Made by a program: the position numbers and the translations under genes. Under the pieces are notes generated by a model, which ran no database searches, was not told the DNA's origin, and saw only the letters and a list, made by a program, of their open reading frames with translations. 58,436 nucleotides of DNA from Flavobacteriaceae bacterium (GTDB taxonomy: Bacteria; Bacteroidota; Bacteroidia; Flavobacteriales; Flavobacteriaceae), in contig JAOZTG010000002.1 in NCBI GenBank assembly GCA_029939235.1, positions 1 to 58,436 of the forward strand, given 5' to 3'. This document shows, piece by piece, positions 17,493 through 25,800 of the stretch. How positions within the stretch are numbered: position 1 is the first letter of the stretch; the number at the start of each line of letters is the position of its first letter.

Positions 17493-18170
17493 TTACGCTA
17501 TATAATTTCTGGCACCAAAAATCTTACTGCCAACTCTAATCATATTGCTGCCATTTTCAATGGCAATTTTATAATCTCCACTCATTCCCATAGATAAAGT
17601 TGAAAGTTGAAAGTTAAAAGTTGAAAGGTTATCGCTCTTAAGTTTATCATAAAATGTTTTGAGAGATTTAAACTCTTTGGCAATTTGGTTGGTATCATCC
17701 GTAAAAGTTGCCATCCCCATCAGCCCTTTGATCTGGATATTTTTTAAAGATTTAAAATCTTCAGAATTCATTATTATCTCAATTTCATCAAAGGTCAATC
17801 CAAATTTTGTTTCTTCTTCAGCAATCCTGGCCTGTAAAAGACAGTTTATAATTCGATCATGCTTTTTAGCTTGTTTATCTATTTCTTTTAAGGTCTTTAA
17901 ACTATCTACACCATGGATCAAATCAACAAAATGAGCCATGTATTTTACCTTGTTTCTTTGCAAATGACCAATCATATGCCATTGGATACTTTTGGGTAAG
18001 ACATCATATTTATTGACCATTTCCTGTATCTTGTTTTCACCAAATATTTGTTGACCTGCATCAAAAGCTTCCTGGATATCACTAACTGGTTTTGTTTTTG
18101 AAACTGCAACCAGTGTAACATGATCAGGAATATCAACTTTTAATGACTCTAAGTTTTGTTCTATAAGCAT
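17493..18170 (-). CDS. PLP homeostasis protein YggS/PLPBP
   Basis: YggS-type proteins bind pyridoxal phosphate without catalysis and keep cellular vitamin B6 in balance. The 225-residue protein shows LVAVSKTKP with the PLP lysine at residue 25, IFGENKIQE, WHMIGHLQRNK, GLMGMATFTD and the C-terminal MGMSGDYKIAIENGSNMIRVG. I chose the ATG at 18170; the frame continues two codons to a TTG that is less likely. Just before MGMSGDY, residues NLSTFNFQLSTLS are encoded by a tract of heptamer repeats (17596-17628) and lengthen a loop compared with E. coli YggS. The lipoprotein gene follows 9 bases later. Confidence 0.92.
   Translation of the reverse strand: MLIEQNLESLKVDIPDHVTLVAVSKTKPVSDIQEAFDAGQQIFGENKIQEMVNKYDVLPKSIQWHMIGHLQRNKVKYMAHFVDLIHGVDSLKTLKEIDKQAKKHDRIINCLLQARIAEEETKFGLTFDEIEIIMNSEDFKSLKNIQIKGLMGMATFTDDTNQIAKEFKSLKTFYDKLKSDNLSTFNFQLSTLSMGMSGDYKIAIENGSNMIRVGSKIFGARNYIA
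17596..17628. repeat. Heptamer tandem tract AAAGTTG inside the YggS gene
   Basis: Four consecutive heptamers, AAAGTTG, AAAGTTG, AAAGTTA and AAAGTTG, are followed by AAAGG. The tract lies within the coding region and is read in frame on the minus strand. It resembles low-complexity TTCAACTTT tracts that occur between genes, and a looser version occupies the first 80 bases of the window. Confidence 0.8.
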
Positions 18171-18184
18171 AATCAAATAAGTAT

Positions 18185-18218
18185 AAAGCTTAACAGATTT
18201 TTAAATCTGTTAAGCTTT
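18185..18218. terminator. Perfect 16-bp inverted repeat after the DUF1015 gene
   Basis: AAAGCTTAACAGATTT (18185-18200) is the exact reverse complement of 18203-18218, with only TT between them. It lies 17 bases past the DUF1015 stop on the minus strand and ahead of the YggS gene. It probably ends the serine-block transcript, although no clear T run follows. Such hairpins may also be dispersed repeats. Confidence 0.6.
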
Positions 18219-18235
18219 GAAAATTTATAAAATAA

Positions 18236-19483
18236 TTAGATTTTATGAATTACCAATCCGGAGCGTAATTTTGGTTCGAACCACGTAACTTTAGGAGGCA
18301 TAATATTACCTGTGTCAGCAATATGCATTAATTGATGCATACTAACCGGAAACAAAGCAAATGCAACCGCCATTTCACCTGAGTCAACACGTTTGCTCAA
18401 TTCACCTAATCCCCTGATTCCACCAACAAACTCAATACGGGTATCGGTTCGTAGATCTTTAATATTTAAAATAGGTTCCAGTATGTATTTTGATAAAACA
18501 CTTACATCCAAACTGTCAAGAGGACTGTTGTCATCAAATGTGTTGGATTTGGCAATTAACTCATACCATTTACCATCTAAATACATAGATAAATTATGCA
18601 ATTTTGCAGGTTTTATTATGGATGTGTTTTGAGAAGCAATATCAAAATTTTCCTTGATCTTATCTAATAACTCATCGGAAGTTAATCCGTTTAGATCTTT
18701 TACAACTCTGTTATAATCAATAATTTGTAATTGATCATCAGGAAAATGAACTGCCATAAAATAATTGTAGGATTCATTACCTGTATGATTTGGATTAGCA
18801 GCACTTCTTTCTGCACCTATTCCTGCAGCAGCAGCAGTTCTGTGATGTCCGTCAGCTACATAGGTATTCGGAACTTTTGTTTTAAATAGCACTTCAATAG
18901 TTTCGTTGGTTTTAGAATCATCTATCACCCAAAAATGATGTCCAAAACCATCTTCCGAAGTAAAATCATAATCTGCTTTATTGTTTGCTACAATATTCTC
19001 TACAATGGCATCGATCTCAGGAACAGCGCGATAAGTAAAGAAAACAGGTTCGATATTGGCATTCAATTTACGGGTTAAAACTTTACGATCCTCCTCTTTA
19101 TCCGGTCGCGTTAATTCATGTTTTAAAATAATACCGTTATCGTAGTCTTTGCAAGCCGCAGCGCCAACAATACCATATTGGGTTTTTCCATTCATGGTTT
19201 GTGCGTAGATATAATACTTCGCTTCTTTATCTTGAACCAAAAAACCTTTTTCCTGAAACTTTTTGAAATTATCTAAAGCTCTTTCATAAATCTTTTCATC
19301 GTGTGGATCGGTTTTTGAATCAAATTCAATTTCAGACCGGGTAATATGAAGCAAAGATTCGGGTTTATTGGATGCCATTTCCAAAGCTTCAGAAGCATTC
19401 ATCACATCATAAGGTAAACATGCTACTTTTTGTACAATATCCTTTGGAGGTCTAAGTCCTTTAAATGGTTTTATAATTGCCAT
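18236..19483 (-). CDS. DUF1015 family protein
   Basis: The 415-residue protein opens with IIKPFKGLRPPKDIVQKVAC, then LPYDV, the DUF1015 start. It continues with a conserved ADGHHRTAAA box near residue 215, and ends with FPVSMHQLMHIADTGNIMPP, then STWFEPK-like residues, as family members do. The activity of the family is unknown. In this window it sits at the end of serC-thioesterase-serA-DUF1015, 89 bases after serA, in the same direction. A link to serine metabolism or to PLP enzymes is plausible from position only. Confidence 0.88.
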   Translation of the reverse strand: MAIIKPFKGLRPPKDIVQKVACLPYDVMNASEALEMASNKPESLLHITRSEIEFDSKTDPHDEKIYERALDNFKKFQEKGFLVQDKEAKYYIYAQTMNGKTQYGIVGAAACKDYDNGIILKHELTRPDKEEDRKVLTRKLNANIEPVFFTYRAVPEIDAIVENIVANNKADYDFTSEDGFGHHFWVIDDSKTNETIEVLFKTKVPNTYVADGHHRTAAAAGIGAERSAANPNHTGNESYNYFMAVHFPDDQLQIIDYNRVVKDLNGLTSDELLDKIKENFDIASQNTSIIKPAKLHNLSMYLDGKWYELIAKSNTFDDNSPLDSLDVSVLSKYILEPILNIKDLRTDTRIEFVGGIRGLGELSKRVDSGEMAVAFALFPVSMHQLMHIADTGNIMPPKVTWFEPKLRSGLVIHKI

Positions 19484-19572
19484 AATTAATCATTTTTAAT
19501 AAAAACTCAATAGTCATATAGTCGAATTTGTGACTAATGAGATTTTAGTGTATATAAATTATTCTCTTATTA

Positions 19573-20523
19573 TTATTTAAGTATTTCTATTATTTGAGAT
19601 GCCAGTTCAGTTCCAATTCTTCCCTGCGCTTCACCTGTTGCACCTCCAATATGAGGTGTTAAAGAAATATTAGGGTTCATTAATAACTGTATTTCCGGAG
19701 TTGGTTCTTTTTCAAAAACATCTAATGCAGCATTTAAAATTTTACCTTCTTCAATCGCTTTCACCAAGGCAACTTCATCAATTACACCACCACGGGCAGC
19801 ATTTATAATTCCGGAGCCTTTTTTCATCATGTCAAATTCTTTTGTAGAAATTACATATTCTTTTTGAGCAGGCATATGCAGGGAAATAAAATCAGCTTGT
19901 TTTAAAACTTCTTCCTTAGAAATAGTGTTGATGGTAAAACTAACCGTTTGTCCGTCGTAAAAATCTAATTCAACATTGGCACTATCAATAAATGGATCAA
20001 ATGCAACAACTTTCATTCCAACACCCAAACCAATTTTTGCGGTAGCCTGACCAATACGGCCAAAACCAAAGATTCCTAAAGTTTTTCCTTTTAGCTCAAC
20101 TCCTTTGGCGTAAGATTTTTTTAATGCTTTAAATTTTGTATCCCCTTCTAAAGGCATATTTTGATTAGAATCATGTAAGAATCTCACCATTCCAAAAAGG
20201 TGTGCAAAAACCAACTCAGCTACTGAGTGGGAAGAAGCAGCAGGTGTATTGATCACTTTTAGTCCTTTTTCCCGGGCATATTCCACATCAATATTATCCA
20301 TTCCAACACCACCACGACCAATGATCTTTAAAGAAGGGCAGGAGTCAATGATATCTTTTCTGACTTTTGTTGCACTTCTAACCAATAAAACATCAATTTT
20401 ATTTTCATTTATATAATCGATTAATTTATCCTGATCTATTGTTTCTAAAATAACTTCAAAATTGGCTTTTTCTAAAGCGTCTACCCCTGAAGTTGCTATT
20501 CCGTCATTTGCTAAAACTTTCAT
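19573..20523 (-). CDS. serA: D-3-phosphoglycerate dehydrogenase
   Basis: SerA oxidises 3-phosphoglycerate with NAD, the first step of serine synthesis. The 316 residues include LLVRSATKV, KIIGRGGVGMDNID, the NAD site LGIFGFGRIGQATAKIG, NAARGGVIDE with the catalytic Arg region, and LTPHIGGATGEAQ with the catalytic His. It is the short form: no ACT domain follows, so serine feedback through ACT is not expected. It follows the thioesterase gene by 13 bases and serC lies upstream in the same unit. Confidence 0.95.
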   Translation of the reverse strand: MKVLANDGIATSGVDALEKANFEVILETIDQDKLIDYINENKIDVLLVRSATKVRKDIIDSCPSLKIIGRGGVGMDNIDVEYAREKGLKVINTPAASSHSVAELVFAHLFGMVRFLHDSNQNMPLEGDTKFKALKKSYAKGVELKGKTLGIFGFGRIGQATAKIGLGVGMKVVAFDPFIDSANVELDFYDGQTVSFTINTISKEEVLKQADFISLHMPAQKEYVISTKEFDMMKKGSGIINAARGGVIDEVALVKAIEEGKILNAALDVFEKEPTPEIQLLMNPNISLTPHIGGATGEAQGRIGTELASQIIEILK

Positions 20524-20536
20524 TGTTTATCTATTT

Positions 20537-20968
20537 TTAATTGTCTGTTCTTAAAATACTAAATGCACATCGTGCAATAGCAATAATTTTTTCTTTGTTA
20601 TGATAAAGTTTGACATCAACTTTAATTATTCTTTTACCATTTTTAATGATTTCTGCTTCAGCGAAAAGATCTTTTGTTTCTGATCCATGTAAATAATCAA
20701 CACGTATATCAATGGTATTTACTTTGTCATTAAAATTTTGCATGCATGTCAAGGCTGCTAAACCTCCCGCTGAATCGGCGATACTGGCTTGAATGCCACC
20801 ATGCCATCTTTTTTGTAAAAAATCTCCAATAAACTCTTCTTTAAATGGAATATGAATTTTGGCAAATCCTTCTTTGAGTTCTAAAATTTTTAGTCCTAGA
20901 TATTTATTTGCAGGCATTTGATCTTCAAATGCCTGCTTTAATAAATTGAATTTTAATTCATTATCCAT
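20537..20968 (-). CDS. PaaI-type hotdog thioesterase
   Basis: The 143-residue protein has the hotdog pattern of PaaI-like thioesterases: a RWHGGIQASIADSAGGLAAL segment, where HGG and the acidic Asp line the active site, and a C-terminal strand region with VDVKLYHNKEKIIAIARCAF. The likely substrate is an acyl-CoA, but none can be named. It is set between serC (6 bases) and serA (13 bases), so it is part of the serine operon although its chemistry has no evident place there. Confidence 0.82.
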   Translation of the reverse strand: MDNELKFNLLKQAFEDQMPANKYLGLKILELKEGFAKIHIPFKEEFIGDFLQKRWHGGIQASIADSAGGLAALTCMQNFNDKVNTIDIRVDYLHGSETKDLFAEAEIIKNGKRIIKVDVKLYHNKEKIIAIARCAFSILRTDN

Positions 20969-20974
20969 TTATAC

Positions 20975-22033
20975 CTATAGCTTTTGCATGATGTCCACCA
21001 ATACCTGAATGCTTTCAATTGGCATGGCATTGTAAATACTTGCTCTATATCCTCCAACAGAACGATGTCCGTTAATACCACTGATACCTGCATCTTTCCA
21101 CATTTGATCAAATCTTTCTTTTTTACTTTCATCTTTCAATAAGAAAGTAACGTTCATATTTGATCTGTCTTCTTTTGCAGCAGCACCTTCAAATAGTGGA
21201 TTGTTGTCAATTTCATTATAAAGTAATTCCGCTTTAGCGATATTTATCTTTTCAATTGCATCAATACCACCCAAATCTTTTAACCATTGTAATGTAAGCA
21301 TAGAAACGTACACAGGGAAAACAGGAGGTGTGTTAAACATACTGTCTTTTGAAATATGCACCTGATAATCAAGCATGGATGGGATTTTTCTTCCGGTTTT
21401 ACCCAAAACTTCCTCTTTTACTACAATCAAGGTTGTTCCGGCCGGTCCCATATTTTTTTGAGCTCCTGCATAAATAAGGTCAAACTGTGAAAAATCTAAT
21501 TTTCTGGAAAAAATATCAGAACTCATATCACACACCAGGAAAGCATCTGTTTTCGGAAATTCTTTTATTTGGGTACCGTAAATAGTATTGTTACTTGTTA
21601 GATGTAAATAATCAACTCCTGAAGGAATAGAAAAGTTCTTAGGAATATAATTATAGTTTTTATCTTTTGAGGATGCAACAACTTCCACATCACCTAATAT
21701 TTTTGCTTCTTTTAAGGCTTTTGAACTCCATGCACCTGTATCTAAGTAGGCGGATTTTCCATTCTCTTTCATTAAGTTATATGGAGTCATTAAAAATTCC
21801 AGACTTGCACCTCCTCCTAAAAACAAAACGGAATAACCTTTGTTTTCAAGATCGAGCAATTCAAGCACTAAAGATCGGGCTTTATCCATAACCTTCACAA
21901 AATCAGCACTTCGATGTGAGATCTCAATAAGAGATAAATCTGAATTATTAAAATTTAAAACAGCTTCTGAAGCTTGTTTTAAAACTTCTTGTGGCAAAAT
22001 ACAAGGGCCTGCACTAAAATTATGTTTTTTCAT
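20975..22033 (-). CDS. serC: Phosphoserine aminotransferase
   Basis: SerC converts 3-phosphohydroxypyruvate and glutamate to phosphoserine; it also serves the PLP pathway in some bacteria. The 352-residue protein starts MKKHNFSAGPCILP, has LFLGGGASLEF (phosphate of PLP), SSDIFSRK and YAGAQKNMGPAG with the PLP lysine, and ends with NGHRSVGGYRASIYNAMP. The frame runs 8 codons further upstream to a TTG, but NFSAGP is the normal N-terminus. It is first in the block serC-thioesterase-serA-DUF1015. No serB was seen in the window. Confidence 0.96.
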   Translation of the reverse strand: MKKHNFSAGPCILPQEVLKQASEAVLNFNNSDLSLIEISHRSADFVKVMDKARSLVLELLDLENKGYSVLFLGGGASLEFLMTPYNLMKENGKSAYLDTGAWSSKALKEAKILGDVEVVASSKDKNYNYIPKNFSIPSGVDYLHLTSNNTIYGTQIKEFPKTDAFLVCDMSSDIFSRKLDFSQFDLIYAGAQKNMGPAGTTLIVVKEEVLGKTGRKIPSMLDYQVHISKDSMFNTPPVFPVYVSMLTLQWLKDLGGIDAIEKINIAKAELLYNEIDNNPLFEGAAAKEDRSNMNVTFLLKDESKKERFDQMWKDAGISGINGHRSVGGYRASIYNAMPIESIQVLVDIMQKL

Positions 22034-22170
22034 ATCTATATGTTTTTGACCATACAAAATTCATCAATTTATTTTATATAATTAGTATAAATCATCTAAA
22101 ATTTAGTTAATATTCTACTTATTTAATAAAATTATAAGTTATTTTTTTATTGGCAAGAAAATATTCTTTA

Positions 22171-23838
22171 TCAGAGCTGCTGATTATCCTTTATCAATCT
22201 GTTTTTGAGTGTTGAATAATCAATATCCTGTAGTGTTTTATTGCTTTTGATAGCTATAGAAGCTGCTGTTGCAGCAGATTGCCCCAAAATCATAAATACA
22301 GGTTCCATTCGAATGGAAGCAAAAGCAATATGTGATGCACTCAAACAAACTGGAACAAGAAGATTTGTGCATTCAGTTTTTTTTGGAATAATGGATCGAT
22401 AACTAATTGGGAATGGTTTATGAACAACCGCCTCCACATTTCCTTCATTAAAAACATGACCTTTTTGTGTGATATATCTTTGAACATGGTGAGAATCCAT
22501 TGTATAGGAAGCTAATCCAATACCATCATTCACTTTTTCAATACCTTCATCATGTTTTTCAGTGATCACCAGGTCACTTACCATTCTTCTGGCCTCTCTG
22601 ATATACAATTGTTGTGGCCATCCGTCTTCTCTTTCAAATTCGTCTTTGCAGGTACCCCATTTTGATACTTCTTCTCTTATTTTTTGAGGTACTCTTTTGT
22701 GATTTGCTAATGTCCACATCAACCCTTTTTGATAATTTCTATGCTCTTCCAATATTTTTTCTCTTTCCTTGTAAGAGGCCTCAGGGTAATTATAATTTTG
22801 TCCGATAAAATCGGTGGAAAAACCACCTTTGTTATTCGTGTCAGTTTTATTGTTGGGTAATTTATTGTTTGACCACGGAACACGGTCATAGCCATTCTCA
22901 AAATTTCTGAACAGCAACTCATAATTCAGCTCCTTATAATTGGCAGGTTTGTCAAATGAAATTTTATTTTCAGTGTGTTTTGTCAGACACATTCTAAAAG
23001 CATACGCCTGAATTTTTTTATCGCCTTTACCATCAATTCCAGGTGAACTTTCATTTATATATGGCAATGTACCACTTGTAGAATCTCCTTTTATAATATA
23101 AGGATCTACTCCGCTAACAAAATTATGAGCTTCACTTAGTTTTGATTTATGTCCGTTTAAGGATTTACCTGTTCTTTTTGTTTGTACACCATTTAATTTT
23201 TCACCATAAACACTATTTGCTTCTCTTCCTATTATATAACTAATTTTTGAAGCAGCCATTAGATCTCCTTCATAGGAAGCATCAATAAACATTTTTCCAT
23301 GATATACTTTCCCTGATTCCATGGTTATTGTAATGATCTTTCCATCTTTCTTTTTAACTCCGGTTTTTCTGTTTAATCTTTGTTTGTAATGAATGGTTAT
23401 TTTATCAGATTTTAACATATCCTGATAGACTTTAAGAGCTGCAGAAGGTTCAAATGTCCACATGGTATCATCATTGCCAGATTTATGTGAATGGCTTGGC
23501 TTATAATCAGATCTATCCTGCCATTTCCAGTTTTCTGAATTGCTGTAGTATTTTTTAATATTTTGATAAAATTCTTTTGAAATGCCACCAATTGTATGTT
23601 TATTTCCGATATCAGTTTGTCCAAGACCGCCGGTTGTTTGACCTCCAATTCTGTTACTTGGTTCTATCATTAAAACAGTATGGTTCATTCTTGCAGCCTG
23701 AATAGCTGCCGTAATTCCTGCGGATGTGGCCCCGTAAACTACAATATCATATTGATTTTTATTTGAATTGTTTTGGGCGTTGCTTTTATAACCAAAAAGG
23801 ACAATGACAACTAAAAATAAAAAGGTATTTGAATTCAT
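22171..23838 (-). CDS. Exported FAD-dependent oxidoreductase
   Basis: The 555-residue protein has a Sec-type signal peptide (residues 1-22, ending KSNAQ) and then a dinucleotide site YDIVVYGATSAGITAAIQAA, with the acidic end of the fold in VLMIEPS, followed by RIGGQTTGGLG. FIDASYEGDLMAASK and the C-terminal QSAATAASIAI complete the pattern of the FAD-dependent oxidoreductase family PF12831, often found in carbohydrate-related loci. The signal has no twin-arginine motif. The substrate is unknown; no sugar-utilisation genes are adjacent. It lies downstream of porX (47 bases) on the same strand and may be co-transcribed. Confidence 0.82.
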   Translation of the reverse strand: MNSNTFLFLVVIVLFGYKSNAQNNSNKNQYDIVVYGATSAGITAAIQAARMNHTVLMIEPSNRIGGQTTGGLGQTDIGNKHTIGGISKEFYQNIKKYYSNSENWKWQDRSDYKPSHSHKSGNDDTMWTFEPSAALKVYQDMLKSDKITIHYKQRLNRKTGVKKKDGKIITITMESGKVYHGKMFIDASYEGDLMAASKISYIIGREANSVYGEKLNGVQTKRTGKSLNGHKSKLSEAHNFVSGVDPYIIKGDSTSGTLPYINESSPGIDGKGDKKIQAYAFRMCLTKHTENKISFDKPANYKELNYELLFRNFENGYDRVPWSNNKLPNNKTDTNNKGGFSTDFIGQNYNYPEASYKEREKILEEHRNYQKGLMWTLANHKRVPQKIREEVSKWGTCKDEFEREDGWPQQLYIREARRMVSDLVITEKHDEGIEKVNDGIGLASYTMDSHHVQRYITQKGHVFNEGNVEAVVHKPFPISYRSIIPKKTECTNLLVPVCLSASHIAFASIRMEPVFMILGQSAATAASIAIKSNKTLQDIDYSTLKNRLIKDNQQL

Positions 23839-23885
23839 GGCTAATTATCTTTTAATTTCAATAAAAATCACAAGTAAAATATAAA

Positions 23886-25433
23886 CTATCTTGGTTCTAA
23901 AGAAATACAGGGAATGATCATTTCTTCCAAAGAAATTCCTCCATGCTGATATGTGTTTTTAAAGTATTTTACAAAATGATGAAATTTATTTGGGTATGCA
24001 AAAAAGTAATCTTCTTTGGCAAAAATAAATGAACTGCTTATATGAATAGAAGGTAATTGTATACTCTTAGGATCTTTAACGGCATATACTTCTTTGTTAT
24101 TATAACTCAGGCTTCTACCTGTTTTATATCTCAGATTAGAACTAATATTTTTATCACCAATAACTTTTGACGGTCGGGTTGTGTTAATGGTACCATGATC
24201 TGTGGTAATGATCAATTTCAGTCCCATTTTTTGAGCTTCTTGGATCATCTCAAACAATGGTGAATTTTTAAACCAGCTAACTGTTAATGATCGGTATGCT
24301 TTATCATCACTTGCCAATTCCTTGATCATATCCATTTCGGTTCTTGAGTGAGAGAGCATATCAACAAAATTATAAACAACAACTGTTAGGTCATTTTCTT
24401 TTAATTTAGCAAAATTATTTACCAGATCTTTACCACTATTGACATTGGTTATTTTATAGTATTCATGTTTAAGAGATAAACCTAAACGTTTAATTTGAGC
24501 GGTTAAAAATTCATTCTCAAATAAATTCTTTCCCCCTTCATCTGTATCATTCTTCCAGTAATCTGGATGTTGCTTCTCCATTTCTAAGGGAGTTAGTCCC
24601 GAAAAAATAGCATTTCTGGCATATTGGGTTGCTGTAGGTAAAATGCTAAAAAATGTTGTTTCATTCACCGTTTTGTAATACTCATTGATGAATGGTTCTA
24701 AAACCCTTAGTTGGTCGTACCTCAAATTATCAATAACAATAAGTAAAGTGCCATTTTCCCTATCCATTTGTGGAACAATAATTTCTTTAAATAAATTGTT
24801 GGATAGAACAGGATGATCTTTTCCTTCAAACCAGCTTTGATAATTTTTCTTGATATATTTAAAAAACATTGAATTGGCTTCGTTTTTCTGACTTTCAAGT
24901 ATCTCTGTCATTCCTACATCTGAAATTGATTCCAGTTGAATTTCCCAGTGAATAAGTTTTCTATAAAGCTCAATCCAGTCATTATAATTGTTTACCATGG
25001 CAAGATCCATAGAGATCTTTCTAAATTCCTGCTGGTAGCTCGAAGTTGTTTTCTCTGAAACCAATCGTGAAGTGTCTAAATTCTTTTTCAGACTTAGTAA
25101 AATTTGATTTGGATTAACAGGTTTGATCAGATAATCTGCAATTTTTGAACCAATTGCTTCCTCCATGATATATTCTTCTTCACTTTTTGTGATCATGATC
25201 ACCGGTAAATTGGGATTCCTTTCCTTAATTTGAGAAAGTGTCTCCAGTCCGGAAAGTCCGGGCATATTTTCATCTAAAAATATAATATCAAAAGATTCTT
25301 CACCTAGTATTTGTATAGCATCAGCTCCATTGGTACAGGGGGTTACATTGTAATTTTTTTTCTCCAAAAAGAGGATGTGAGGTTTAAGTAATTGAATTTC
25401 GTCATCTACCCAAAGTATTTTTGCTATACTCAT
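23886..25433 (-). CDS. porX: T9SS response regulator PorX (receiver plus PglZ domain)
   Basis: PorX regulates the type IX secretion system, working with the sensor PorY. The 515-residue protein has a receiver domain with the acid pair at Asp10-Asp11, the phospho-acceptor Asp54 in IIFLDENMPG, Thr82 and Lys104 (YLIKP). After a helical linker it has a PglZ/alkaline-phosphatase-fold domain with VIDNLRYDQ, PTATQYARNAIF and IITTDHGTINT, which hold the metal-binding residues. There is no DNA-binding domain. It is divergent from the HD-domain gene. A -7-like element lies about 100 bases upstream. No porY is present in this window. Confidence 0.95.
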   Translation of the reverse strand: MSIAKILWVDDEIQLLKPHILFLEKKNYNVTPCTNGADAIQILGEESFDIIFLDENMPGLSGLETLSQIKERNPNLPVIMITKSEEEYIMEEAIGSKIADYLIKPVNPNQILLSLKKNLDTSRLVSEKTTSSYQQEFRKISMDLAMVNNYNDWIELYRKLIHWEIQLESISDVGMTEILESQKNEANSMFFKYIKKNYQSWFEGKDHPVLSNNLFKEIIVPQMDRENGTLLIVIDNLRYDQLRVLEPFINEYYKTVNETTFFSILPTATQYARNAIFSGLTPLEMEKQHPDYWKNDTDEGGKNLFENEFLTAQIKRLGLSLKHEYYKITNVNSGKDLVNNFAKLKENDLTVVVYNFVDMLSHSRTEMDMIKELASDDKAYRSLTVSWFKNSPLFEMIQEAQKMGLKLIITTDHGTINTTRPSKVIGDKNISSNLRYKTGRSLSYNNKEVYAVKDPKSIQLPSIHISSSFIFAKEDYFFAYPNKFHHFVKYFKNTYQHGGISLEEMIIPCISLEPR

Positions 25434-25800
25434 TCTAAATATATTAAATATGATTATTTAAATTAATCCTTTACTTTTGTTTTTCTTATTGAATTTCATC
25501 AAATATGATTTCCGAAAAGTACAAAAAACAAATATATTATTTTTACCAGTATATAAAATTATTAAGGTTTTAATTAACAATAGAATTTATTCATTTTAAA
25601 ATAAACATTTTGAAATAATCTGAAAATAAATAACTTTAAACTCCAGATAATTAGATGGTTATAATTATTTGAAAGTATTGGGTATGATTAGATAGTTTAA
25701 ATTTTCTTTTGAAGCCATAAAATAAATTGGTATGAACACATAAATTTAACTAGATATAATATCGAAAAGTTGATCGATGAAACAATATAAATATTAAAAA
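25434..25800. other. Divergent intergenic region between porX and the HD-domain gene
   Basis: This 367-base gap is very AT-rich and I find no gene in it. On the minus strand TATATTTG (25536-25529) fits a -7 element for porX, without a clear TTG partner. For the plus-strand HD gene I see no good TAnnTTTG. ATCGAT near 25775 is a short palindrome. The gap must contain at least two promoters. Confidence 0.6.
25529..25536 (-). promoter_or_regulatory. Candidate -7 element of porX
   Basis: TATATTTG on the minus strand, about 96 bases before the porX start. It is an exact match to TAnnTTTG, but there is no TTG at the normal distance, so this is a weak call. Confidence 0.4.
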
